A program made the translations under genes and the position numbers. The notes beneath the pieces were generated by a model, which was not told the DNA's origin, searched no databases, and saw only the letters and a program-made list of their open reading frames with translations. A stretch of 64,000 nt of DNA from Novosphingobium acidiphilum DSM 19966 (lineage in GTDB: Bacteria > Pseudomonadota > Alphaproteobacteria > Sphingomonadales > Sphingomonadaceae), in contig NZ_AUBA01000008.1 of assembly GCF_000429005.1 (NCBI RefSeq), forward strand, positions 62,001-126,000. The letters run 5' to 3'. Shown here one piece after another: positions 8,703 to 15,862 of this stretch; within the stretch, counting starts at the first letter, position 1; every line of letters begins with the position of its first letter.

Positions 8703-8850
8703 TTTGATATGGGGTCATGCCTTCAGGTTTTGCTCGGTCGCAAAAACCGCCCCCCATTGCAAGCCCCACCACGCGATTGCATGACGCGGCCAACCATCCT
8801 ACCGGGCTTTGCGGTTTCCAACGACACCAATAAAGGAGCGATTGCGCGCA

Positions 8851-10182
8851 ATGAGCGGGGCGGGTGCGGTTGAAGACGGCGCGCAAAGCGTGCCGGCCGG
8901 GCGGATGGCGCTGCTGTTTGCGGTCATGCTGATTACGGCGGCGGGCAACACCGCGATGCAGTCGGTGATGCCTTCGATCGGCACGCATCTGGGCATTGCC
9001 GATGTCTGGGTCAGCCTGGCCTATTCCTGGTCGGCGCTGTTGTGGATGCTGCTCGCGCCGTTCTGGGCGCGCAGATCCGACCGGCTTGGCCGCAAATCGA
9101 TGATGTCGTTGGGTCTGGGGGGGTTTGCGCTGTCGTTTGCCTTGTGCGGCACGGCACTGCTGGCGGGATTGCGCGGCATGATCGGCGGGATGACCGCCAT
9201 CGTGCTGTTTGCGCTGGCGCGTTCGTTGTACGGCACGTTCGGGTCGGCAGCGCCGCCTGCGGTCCAGGCCTATGTCGCCAGCCGCACCGGGCGCGGCGAA
9301 CGCACCAAGGCGCTGTCGCTGATCGCATCAAGTTTTGGCCTGGGCACGGCACTGGGGCCGGCACTGGCGCCATTGCTGATCCTGCCGGGCGTCGGCCTGA
9401 TCGGGCCGTTCATGGCATTTACGCTGGGGGCCCTGGGGGTGCTGGTGGTCCTGCGCTTGCGGCTGCCCGATGATACGCCGCACGAGGGCGATCCCGAAAG
9501 CCATCCGCCACGCGCGCCCACCCGCACGATCGGCGAACAGGGCGATGGCTGGCATGAAGGCGGCGACGATGCCGACGCTTGTGAAACCGGGCGCCTGCGC
9601 TGGGGCGATCCGCGCATCCGGCACTGGCTGCTGGCCGGCATTCTTGGCGGGCAGGCGCAATCGATCATGCTGGGCGTGATCGGGTTTCTTTTGCTCGACC
9701 GGCTGGGCCTGCGCCACCAGCCTGACGCCGCCGCAGGGCCGATCGGCCTGGTGCTGATGTGCGGAGCGATCGCCATGCTTCTGGCGCAATGGGGGCTGAT
9801 CCCGATGTTGTCGCTGGGGCCGCGCATGTCGACGATGCTCGGCATGGGTCTGGTGCTGGCAGGCGTGGTACCGGTGGCGCTGGGCACCAATCTGCATGCC
9901 ATTGCCACGGGTTTTGCGATCTGCTCGGTCGGATTCGGCCTGTTCCGCCCCGGTTTCACCTCGGGCGCAAGTCTGGCCGTCAGCCTTGGCGAACAGGGCC
10001 AGTCTGCGGGAATTGTCGCGGCGGTCAACGGATCGGCCTATATCGTGTCACCGGCGATCGGCGTGTGGTTGTACAACCATTCGCACTGGATGGTCTGGGT
10101 GCTGATCGAGGCACTGGTGCTGAGTGTGCTGGTCCTGTTCCTGACCGACCGCAAGGCTACGCGGCAAGCCCCAGTTCCTTGA
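8851..10182 (+). CDS. MFS transporter
   Basis: A 443-residue major facilitator with about twelve membrane segments. The helix 2-3 loop carries WARRSDRLGRKSMM, the classical MFS motif A. The central cytoplasmic loop (about residues 205-255) is long and strongly acidic, unlike the usual basic loop. The C-terminal half has GFGLFRPGFTSGASLAVS. Substrate is unknown; drug/H+ antiporters of this kind are common. The start is ATG 8851 with AAGGAG 12 bases upstream. Its end overlaps the convergent CDP-alcohol phosphotransferase gene by 26 bp. Its place inside a lipid-synthesis region makes lipid export conceivable but unsupported. Confidence 0.85.
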   Translation: MSGAGAVEDGAQSVPAGRMALLFAVMLITAAGNTAMQSVMPSIGTHLGIADVWVSLAYSWSALLWMLLAPFWARRSDRLGRKSMMSLGLGGFALSFALCGTALLAGLRGMIGGMTAIVLFALARSLYGTFGSAAPPAVQAYVASRTGRGERTKALSLIASSFGLGTALGPALAPLLILPGVGLIGPFMAFTLGALGVLVVLRLRLPDDTPHEGDPESHPPRAPTRTIGEQGDGWHEGGDDADACETGRLRWGDPRIRHWLLAGILGGQAQSIMLGVIGFLLLDRLGLRHQPDAAAGPIGLVLMCGAIAMLLAQWGLIPMLSLGPRMSTMLGMGLVLAGVVPVALGTNLHAIATGFAICSVGFGLFRPGFTSGASLAVSLGEQGQSAGIVAAVNGSAYIVSPAIGVWLYNHSHWMVWVLIEALVLSVLVLFLTDRKATRQAPVP

Positions 10183-11101
10183 CCACGCGCATCGCGGCGG
10201 CGTTTTCGCGACGCACCGCGATCACCAGCAGCACGTTCAGCACCAGCGACTGATAGACGAAGTACCACAGCGGGCTGCCGATCAGCATGGCAATGCCCAG
10301 GGTGATCGCGCGCGGATTCGGGCTGAGATACCACAGCATCGACAGCAGCGGGCGTTGTTGGCGCTGCACTTGCGCGCGCACCCGGGCCAGCCGCGTGCCG
10401 TCGCCTGCGCGATCTTCGGCAATCGCGGCGGTCACTTCGGTATCGATGGTCAGGGCATGCGGGCTCATCCCCGAAGCCAGCCGCAGATAGCCTGCGACAA
10501 ACCCGCGCAGGATCCACGCCACGCCGCGCTGGTCCTTGAACAGCTGCCCGTCGGCCTGCGTTGCGTTCTTCAGCCAGGGTACGCCATAGGTCCAATATTG
10601 ATAGAACCGCCGCTGCACTTCGACGAAATTGGCCTGCGCCACGTGGCTGGCCCCTGCCGCGAGCGCCCAGAACCATGCCCAGCCCCAGCCAAGCGCGGGT
10701 GCGAGCACGATCACCAGCAGCACATACAGCACGATATGGCTGGCATAGTCGCAGATCCCGTCGATCAGTTCGCCCAGCGGGCTGCTGCGCCCGGTCAGCC
10801 GCGCCAGATCGCCGTCCGCGCCATCGACAACGTGCCAGGTCATATGCAGCAGCATGCCCAGCAGTGGCGCCCAGGGCCATACCAGGCCCCAGACCGGAGC
10901 GCGCCAATAGACCACGCCCGCCGCCACCACGAACAATCCGCCCGCCACCGAAACCATGTTGGGCGTAACCGGGGTTGGCGCCAGCGCGCGCGCCAGCCGC
11001 CACGCCAACGGGTGGTAAAGATGGTGATTGAGCGAATCCTGCAGTTCGCGCGCGCGGCGCGGCCGTTCGCGGGGGGCTGTCGCCATCGGGTTTCCGTTCA
11101 T
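10157..11101 (-). CDS. CDP-alcohol phosphotransferase, inositol-lipid type
   Basis: A 314-residue membrane enzyme with the complete CDP-alcohol phosphatidyltransferase signature: D93, D96-G97, A100-R101, G110, D114 and D118 within VDGADGDLAR and GELIDGICD. About six hydrophobic segments follow or flank it. The segment PLAWRLARALAPTPVTPNMVS before the active site resembles the DIPPS domain (di-myo-inositol-phosphate-phosphate synthase) and related enzymes using CDP-inositol. The central region (about 190-250) is soluble and basic. It is divergent from inositol-phosphate synthase, and an inositol-1-phosphate cytidylyltransferase-like gene follows that, so CDP-inositol is the likely donor. A CDP-diacylglycerol-dependent head-group transferase is the alternative. 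Start ATG 11101 or 11086. Confidence 0.8.
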   Translation of the reverse strand: MNGNPMATAPRERPRRARELQDSLNHHLYHPLAWRLARALAPTPVTPNMVSVAGGLFVVAAGVVYWRAPVWGLVWPWAPLLGMLLHMTWHVVDGADGDLARLTGRSSPLGELIDGICDYASHIVLYVLLVIVLAPALGWGWAWFWALAAGASHVAQANFVEVQRRFYQYWTYGVPWLKNATQADGQLFKDQRGVAWILRGFVAGYLRLASGMSPHALTIDTEVTAAIAEDRAGDGTRLARVRAQVQRQQRPLLSMLWYLSPNPRAITLGIAMLIGSPLWYFVYQSLVLNVLLVIAVRRENAAAMRVVKELGLAA

Positions 11102-11409
11102 TCTGCGCCGGCCGGGCCAGCAAAACTGGGTGCATCGGCTTGTGGCAAAATCAGCGTGACAAAACAAACCCGCAGACGACGCTACGGTGCATGAATCCCC
11201 GATCATGCCCCGGATCGGCGCAATGGTGCGGAGTCGCACCCGGACATGGCCGCGCCAGAGCCGCCACACCGCCCCGCGAAAGCGTCGATGTTTCCACGGT
11301 TTGCTTGACAAACGGGGGATTCCGCTTGCATTCGGGCATGATTTCGCAAACTAAGGCACTTTGGTGACAGCCATCCCGAAGTGGTGCCTGTCGAAGAGGA
11401 CGTGCTTAC
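11102..11409. other. Divergent regulatory region of the inositol cassette
   Basis: A 308-bp gap between the divergent CDP-alcohol phosphotransferase and ino1. No gene is supported inside it. It carries a promoter-like TTGACA for ino1 and a AGAGGA ribosome-binding site nine bases before the ino1 ATG. I see no clear operator or riboswitch. Confidence 0.5.
11305..11333 (+). promoter_or_regulatory. Putative ino1 promoter
   Basis: A perfect -35 hexamer TTGACA (11305-11310) with a 17-bp spacer to a poor -10 (GCATTC, 11328-11333). A transcript from here would have a 5' leader of about 70 bases. The poor -10 makes this tentative. Confidence 0.4.
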
Positions 11410-12510
11410 ATGAAGCCAATCAAGGTCGCGGTGATCGGCGTGGGAAACTGCGCCAGCTCGCTTGTCCAAGGGGTTTATTTCTATCGTCAGAACAATTCGG
11501 CCGGGGGTCTGATTCACGACCGCATCGGCGGATATGGGGCCGGTGACGTCGAATTCGTGCTGGGCGTCGATGTCGACGCACGCAAAGTGGGCAAGGACAT
11601 CGGCGAAGCCATCTTTGCCGGGCCGAACTGCACCGCCGTGTTTCACGCCGATGTGCCCCAGACTGGTTCGAAGGTGATCATGGGCCGCATCCTTGACGGG
11701 GTGGCCGAACACATGACCGGTATGGGCGATCGCGGGTTCATCCTGGCCGACGCGCCCGAAGCCACGCACGACAGCATGGTCGCCGCGCTGAAGGCATCGG
11801 GCACCGAAGTGCTGTTGAACTTCCTGCCCGTCGGATCGCAGACTGCGACCGAATTCTACATGGAAGCAGCACTCGAAGCCGGTGTGGCGGTGGTCAACTG
11901 CATGCCGGTGTTCATCGCCAGCACCCCTGAATGGGAAGCCCGTTTTCGCGCCAAGCGCCTGCCGATCGTCGGTGACGACATCAAGGCGCAAATTGGTGCA
12001 ACCATCGTCCATCGCGTGCTGTCGAGCCTGTTTGGCGCACGCGGCGTAACGGTGGAAAAGACCTATCAGCTCAACACCGGCGGCAATACCGATTTCATGA
12101 ACATGCTCGACCGCCAGCGGCTGGGCAGCAAGAAGGAATCGAAGACCGAAGCGGTGCAGGCCATGCTGGCACAGCGTCTGGCCGACGAGAACATCCACGT
12201 CGGCCCGTCGGACTACGTGCCGTGGCAGAAGGACAACAAGCTGTGCTTCCTGCGCCTTGAAGGCACGCAGTGGGGCAATGTGCCGATGAACCTGGAATTG
12301 CGTCTGTCGGTTGAAGACAGCCCCAATTCGGCGGCCTGCGTGATGGATGCCATCCGCTGCTGCAAGGTTGCGCTGGAACGCGGCGAAGGCGGTGCGCTGG
12401 TTGGCCCTTCGGCCTATTTCTGCAAGCATCCGCCCCAGCAGTTCAGCGATGATATCGCCGCACAACTGGTCGAGGAATACATTACCGAACCGGCCCTCGC
12501 GGCCGAGTAA
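11410..12510 (+). CDS. ino1: Inositol-3-phosphate synthase
   Basis: Converts glucose 6-phosphate to myo-inositol phosphate with NAD, the committed step of inositol synthesis. It has 366 residues, the length of the short archaeal/bacterial form. The NAD-binding loop GVGNCASSLVQG is at 10-21; NTGGNTDFMNMLD and the SKKESKTEA lysine cluster of the active site are in the second half. It is followed by a hairpin terminator and then an NTP-transferase gene, and is divergent from a CDP-alcohol phosphotransferase. The context predicts that its product feeds head-group synthesis rather than catabolism. Confidence 0.93.
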   Translation: MKPIKVAVIGVGNCASSLVQGVYFYRQNNSAGGLIHDRIGGYGAGDVEFVLGVDVDARKVGKDIGEAIFAGPNCTAVFHADVPQTGSKVIMGRILDGVAEHMTGMGDRGFILADAPEATHDSMVAALKASGTEVLLNFLPVGSQTATEFYMEAALEAGVAVVNCMPVFIASTPEWEARFRAKRLPIVGDDIKAQIGATIVHRVLSSLFGARGVTVEKTYQLNTGGNTDFMNMLDRQRLGSKKESKTEAVQAMLAQRLADENIHVGPSDYVPWQKDNKLCFLRLEGTQWGNVPMNLELRLSVEDSPNSAACVMDAIRCCKVALERGEGGALVGPSAYFCKHPPQQFSDDIAAQLVEEYITEPALAAE

Positions 12511-12533
12511 TCCGGTTGAATCCAGACGATCGG

Positions 12534-12566
12534 GGCGGTGTCGGCATACGCTGACACCGCCTTTTT
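12534..12566 (+). terminator. Rho-independent terminator after ino1
   Basis: A perfect 9-bp stem (GGCGGTGTC with GACACCGCC), a 10-nt loop and five T residues. It lies between ino1 and the cytidylyltransferase-like gene on the same strand, only 31 bp before the latter's ATG. It would cut or attenuate read-through. Confidence 0.85.
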
Positions 12567-12597
12567 CGTCTGGGTCAAAATTAGGGGGGACATCCTG

Positions 12598-13362
12598 ATG
12601 GATGCGCTGATCATTGCGGCCGGCTATGGCAGCCGCCTGGCATCGATTTCGCCGTCGAAACCGCTGACACCGGTGTGCGATGTGCCGATCATCGAACTGT
12701 CGATCCGGCAGGCGATGCTGGCCGGCGTGTCGCGCGTGGTGGTTGTCACCGGCCACGAAGCGGCCCGCCTGGAACTGTTCCTGGCCGATCTGTCGTTGCG
12801 GCTGGGCATAGCCATTGTGCCGGTGCGCCTGAACGACTGGTCAACACCCAACGGTCATTCGGTGATCGCCGGCGCCACACGGTGCGACGGCAATTACCTG
12901 CTGATGATGGCCGATCACCTGTTCGATGTGGAAATTCTGGCACGGCTGATCACCGAGGCAAAAGACGATTGCGGGCTGTTGCTCGCGATCGACCGGCGCA
13001 TCGACAGCCCGCTGATCGATCCCGAGGATGCGACCTGGGTCAAAATCGACGACCACGGGCTGATCCGCGATATCGGCAAGACGATCAGCCCCTATGACGC
13101 GGTCGATTGCGGGGCGTTTCTGGCCACGCCCGAACTGGCCCCGGCGATCCGTGCGGCCATCGCCTCGGGCAAGGCGGGATCGCTGTCCGAAGGGGTGCAG
13201 GTCCTGGCGCAGTACAACCGCGCGGCCACGCTCGACATCGAGGATGCCTGGTGGATCGACATCGACGATCCGCATTATCATGCCCTCGCCGAGAAAACCG
13301 CGATGTGGCACTTTGCCCAGGCGCTGGCGGTGACCGGGGTGGTCGACGCCGATCAGCGTTAA
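12598..13362 (+). CDS. Inositol-1-phosphate cytidylyltransferase-like NTP transferase
   Basis: A 254-residue nucleotidyltransferase. The nucleotide-binding loop is AAGYGSRL with SPSKPL (about 7-23), and MADHLFD (D106) supplies a metal-binding Asp. The order NGHSVIAGATRCDGN, MADHLFDVEIL, ATWVKIDDHGLIRDIGKTIS and DAVDCGAFLA matches what I know of the IPCT domain that makes CDP-inositol from inositol 1-phosphate and CTP. Position after ino1 supports that substrate. A glucose- or mannose-1-phosphate nucleotidyltransferase is the alternative. AGGGGGG precedes the ATG. The stop is within a TTAA shared with the convergent dehydrogenase. Confidence 0.78.
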   Translation: MDALIIAAGYGSRLASISPSKPLTPVCDVPIIELSIRQAMLAGVSRVVVVTGHEAARLELFLADLSLRLGIAIVPVRLNDWSTPNGHSVIAGATRCDGNYLLMMADHLFDVEILARLITEAKDDCGLLLAIDRRIDSPLIDPEDATWVKIDDHGLIRDIGKTISPYDAVDCGAFLATPELAPAIRAAIASGKAGSLSEGVQVLAQYNRAATLDIEDAWWIDIDDPHYHALAEKTAMWHFAQALAVTGVVDADQR

Positions 13363-14297
13363 CGCGTTTCGGCCACCGGGGTCAGCGCGGCGCCCGTGGC
13401 AAACCAGGCTGCCAGATTGTCGACCATCATCTGACCCATCGCCTGGCGCGTGATCTGCGAAGCGGAACCGATGTGCGGCAGCAGCACCGCGTTGTCGCAG
13501 GCCAGCAAGGCCGCAGGCACATGCGGTTCGTCTTCGAACACATCCAGCCCCGCGGCCAGGATCGTGCGGTGTTGCAGGGCGGTGATCAGCGCTGTTTCAT
13601 CAACCACGGTTCCACGTGAAACGTTGATCAGCACACCTTGGCGCCCAAGCGCCGACAGCACGCGCGCATCGATCAGTTGCCGCGTGGCCGCACCGCCCGG
13701 CACGATCACGATCAGCACGTCGCAGGCCTGGGCCAAAGCTTCGACAGACGCATACCGTGGCCAGGCAACATCGGGCTGGTCGCTGCGGCCATGCCAGGCG
13801 ATTTCGACGGCAAAGGCATCCAGCCTGCGGGCAACAGCCTTGCCGATCCCGCCCAGTCCGACAATGCCGACGCGCCGGCCGCGCAGCGAGGGCGACAACG
13901 CAAATGCACCCTGCACCCAGCGTCCTTCGCGCACAAAGCGTTCCGCGGCAGGAATGCGGCGCAACGTGGCCAGCAGAAGGCCGAGTGTCAGATCGGCCAC
14001 CTCTTCATCAAGCACGCCGGCCGTGTTGGTGACGACGATGCCGCGCGCTACGGCCAACGCGATATCGATGTTGTCGTAACCGACGCCGAAGTTGGCAATG
14101 ATCTCCAGCGCCGGCAACCGCGCCAACTGCGCCGCGCCGACAGGCCCCGCCAGCGTGCTGGCGGCCATGCCGCGCACCCGGGCCAGCACCGCATCGGGCA
14201 CGCCCTGCCACAGCCGGTGCACGGTGAATGCCGCATCCAGCGCCGCCATCGTCACCTCGGGAAAAGGTGCTGCGACCAGGACGTCGGGCGCGTTCAC
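13359..14297 (-). CDS. D-2-hydroxyacid dehydrogenase
   Basis: A 312-residue NAD(P)-dependent D-isomer 2-hydroxyacid dehydrogenase, probably a glyoxylate/hydroxypyruvate reductase type. The Rossmann loop is VGIVGLGGIG (about 143-152). The catalytic triad is R228 in NVSRGTVVDE, E257 in FEDEP and H275 in LLPHIGS. It starts with GTG at 14297. A parS palindrome lies inside the codons for N225-T230, with the rare codons TCA and GGA. The start is eight bases from the DUF2141 stop on the same strand, so the two may be co-transcribed. Confidence 0.9.
   Translation of the reverse strand: MNAPDVLVAAPFPEVTMAALDAAFTVHRLWQGVPDAVLARVRGMAASTLAGPVGAAQLARLPALEIIANFGVGYDNIDIALAVARGIVVTNTAGVLDEEVADLTLGLLLATLRRIPAAERFVREGRWVQGAFALSPSLRGRRVGIVGLGGIGKAVARRLDAFAVEIAWHGRSDQPDVAWPRYASVEALAQACDVLIVIVPGGAATRQLIDARVLSALGRQGVLINVSRGTVVDETALITALQHRTILAAGLDVFEDEPHVPAALLACDNAVLLPHIGSASQITRQAMGQMMVDNLAAWFATGAALTPVAETR
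13608..13623. promoter_or_regulatory. parS site inside the 2-hydroxyacid dehydrogenase gene
   Basis: The core GTTCCACGTGAAAC (13609-13622) matches the conserved ParB-binding site TGTTNCACGTGNAACA at 14 central positions, with both outermost bases changed. It lies about 13 kb left of the putative oriC, on the other side from parAB. Confidence 0.75.
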
Positions 14298-14304
14298 CGC
14301 CGGA

Positions 14305-14826
14305 TCATTCGGGATATTTCAGGTGGATTGTCGTCGCCAGATTGGTGCGCGGGATCGAGATACGCACCGAACGGAATGTCGGAAGGCTGGCGATCGTGGG
14401 CGGATTGTTGGAAAATCCGAAACCTTCGGTCGGAATGCCGAGCACGCCCGAACGGTTGATGGTGCCCGACATGTCTTCGTCATGATAGACCGCCAGCGCA
14501 TAGACGCCGGTTTGCGGCAGGAACACGCAGAACCGCGTTGCACCCGCCACAGTCGGGGTGCGCACGACATAAAGCGATCCGTTCTTGATCAGAAACCGGT
14601 CGGGGTTGTCGGCATAGACCGTGGTCGTCACCTGGCCTTTGCCGTTCCGCACGCCATCGACGTTGATGTACATCCAGACATTGCTGGCCGGTCCGAGGCA
14701 AGGGGGCGCAGCCAGCGCGGGGGCTGCGGCAGACCCGATCATCGCGGCAAGACCCAGCGCACAGACACGCCGGAAGCGAACATTGAGCGCAAGGCTGGGA
14801 CTGGAAAACCGCACGGTGGAACGCAT
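14305..14826 (-). CDS. DUF2141 family secreted protein
   Basis: A 173-residue predicted exported protein. Residues 1-45 form a signal peptide: basic start, hydrophobic run, and Ala-rich cleavage region APALA-A. The mature part has the DUF2141 pattern, with VYADNPDRFL, FCVFLPQTGVYALAVYHDEDMSG and the FGFSNNP end motif. The family folds as a beta sandwich; its role is unknown. The start at 14826 places the signal peptide correctly; two upstream ATGs (14865, 14961) would add a polar tail. Confidence 0.8.
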   Translation of the reverse strand: MRSTVRFSSPSLALNVRFRRVCALGLAAMIGSAAAPALAAPPCLGPASNVWMYINVDGVRNGKGQVTTTVYADNPDRFLIKNGSLYVVRTPTVAGATRFCVFLPQTGVYALAVYHDEDMSGTINRSGVLGIPTEGFGFSNNPPTIASLPTFRSVRISIPRTNLATTIHLKYPE

Positions 14827-15164
14827 CGCTGTCAGGGCCCGCAAGCTGGAATGGCCCTGATCCATGCGCCAATCGCGGGTTTCGCGCAAGATCGGCCAAC
14901 CGCGCCAAATTGTCGCAAACCCGGCACAAATGCACCGCACCGACAACCGACGATCGGGCACCTTGTACGCAACCCATAGAAAACGGCGTGTTTTACGACA
15001 GAGCGTGTGGAAAACGCGCGCAACACCGCTTGTGGCGGCAGGACCCCATAGCTATCCGCAGATCTGGAGCAGTCCGGGCATCGGCGCGCCGATGGTGCGT
15101 GCCCGGCTGACATGACCGCGCCACCCTTGCCACCGTGGCGCATGAAATGGACCGGGTTGCCACA
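14827..15164. other. Divergent gap between DUF2141 and rpe
   Basis: A 338-bp non-coding region. It contains an 8-bp inverted repeat TCAGGGCC/GGCCCTGA (14832-14839, 14853-14860) next to the DUF2141 start. Nearer rpe, a hairpin has outer arms CCGGGC/GCCCGG (15074-15079, 15101-15106) around a perfect 14-bp palindrome ATCGGCGCGCCGAT (15080-15093). No gene or known RNA is recognisable. Confidence 0.5.
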
Positions 15165-15857
15165 ATGACTGTTCCGTCGGGCGAAGCGCCAGCCAGTTCC
15201 GCGCCGCTGATTTCACCATCGATCCTGTCTGCGGATTTTGCGCGGTTGGGCGAAGAAATCCGCGCGATCGATGCGGCTGGCGCCGACTGGGTGCATATCG
15301 ATGTGATGGACGGCCATTTCGTGCCCAACATCACGATCGGCCCCGCGGTGGTCAAGGCGCTGCGCCCGCACACGACCAAGCCGTTTGATGTCCATCTGAT
15401 GATTTCACCGGTCGACAGTTATCTTGAAGCGTTCGCAGCGGCGGGTGCCGACATCATCACCGTCCATCCCGAGGCGGGGCCGCATATCCACCGCACGGTT
15501 CAGGCGATCAAGGCGCTGGGCAAAAAGGCGGGGGTCTCGCTCAATCCCGGAACCCCGGCCAAGATGCTCGATTATCTGATCGACGATATCGATCTGGTGC
15601 TGGTGATGAGCGTCAATCCGGGTTTTGGCGGCCAAAGCTTCATTTCCAGCCAATTGCGCAAGATCGAGGCGATCCGGCGGATGATCGACAAATCCGGTCG
15701 GCCCATCCTGATCGAAGTCGATGGCGGGGTTGACCACGCCAACGCCGCCGCCTGCGTGGCCGCGGGTGCCGATGTGCTGGTTGCCGGAACCGCAACGTTT
15801 CGGGGCGGTCCCGATCGCTATGCGGCCAATATCGCCGCGCTGAAGGCATCGGGCTGA
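15165..15857 (+). CDS. rpe: Ribulose-phosphate 3-epimerase
   Basis: Interconverts ribulose 5-phosphate and xylulose 5-phosphate in the pentose phosphate pathway. The protein is 230 residues, a metal-dependent TIM barrel. Visible are SPSILSADFARLGEE, VHIDVMDGHFVPNIT (metal His and catalytic Asp), FDVHLM, MSVNPGFGGQ and IEVDGGV with the second catalytic Asp. The start is uncertain: ATG 15165 fits the family with a short extension; ATG 15147 and GTG 15135 are also in frame. It is followed five bases later by the heparinase-like gene, and purH follows that; I recall this order as common in sphingomonads. Confidence 0.93.
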   Translation: MTVPSGEAPASSAPLISPSILSADFARLGEEIRAIDAAGADWVHIDVMDGHFVPNITIGPAVVKALRPHTTKPFDVHLMISPVDSYLEAFAAAGADIITVHPEAGPHIHRTVQAIKALGKKAGVSLNPGTPAKMLDYLIDDIDLVLVMSVNPGFGGQSFISSQLRKIEAIRRMIDKSGRPILIEVDGGVDHANAAACVAAGADVLVAGTATFRGGPDRYAANIAALKASG

Positions 15858-15862
15858 GCCTT

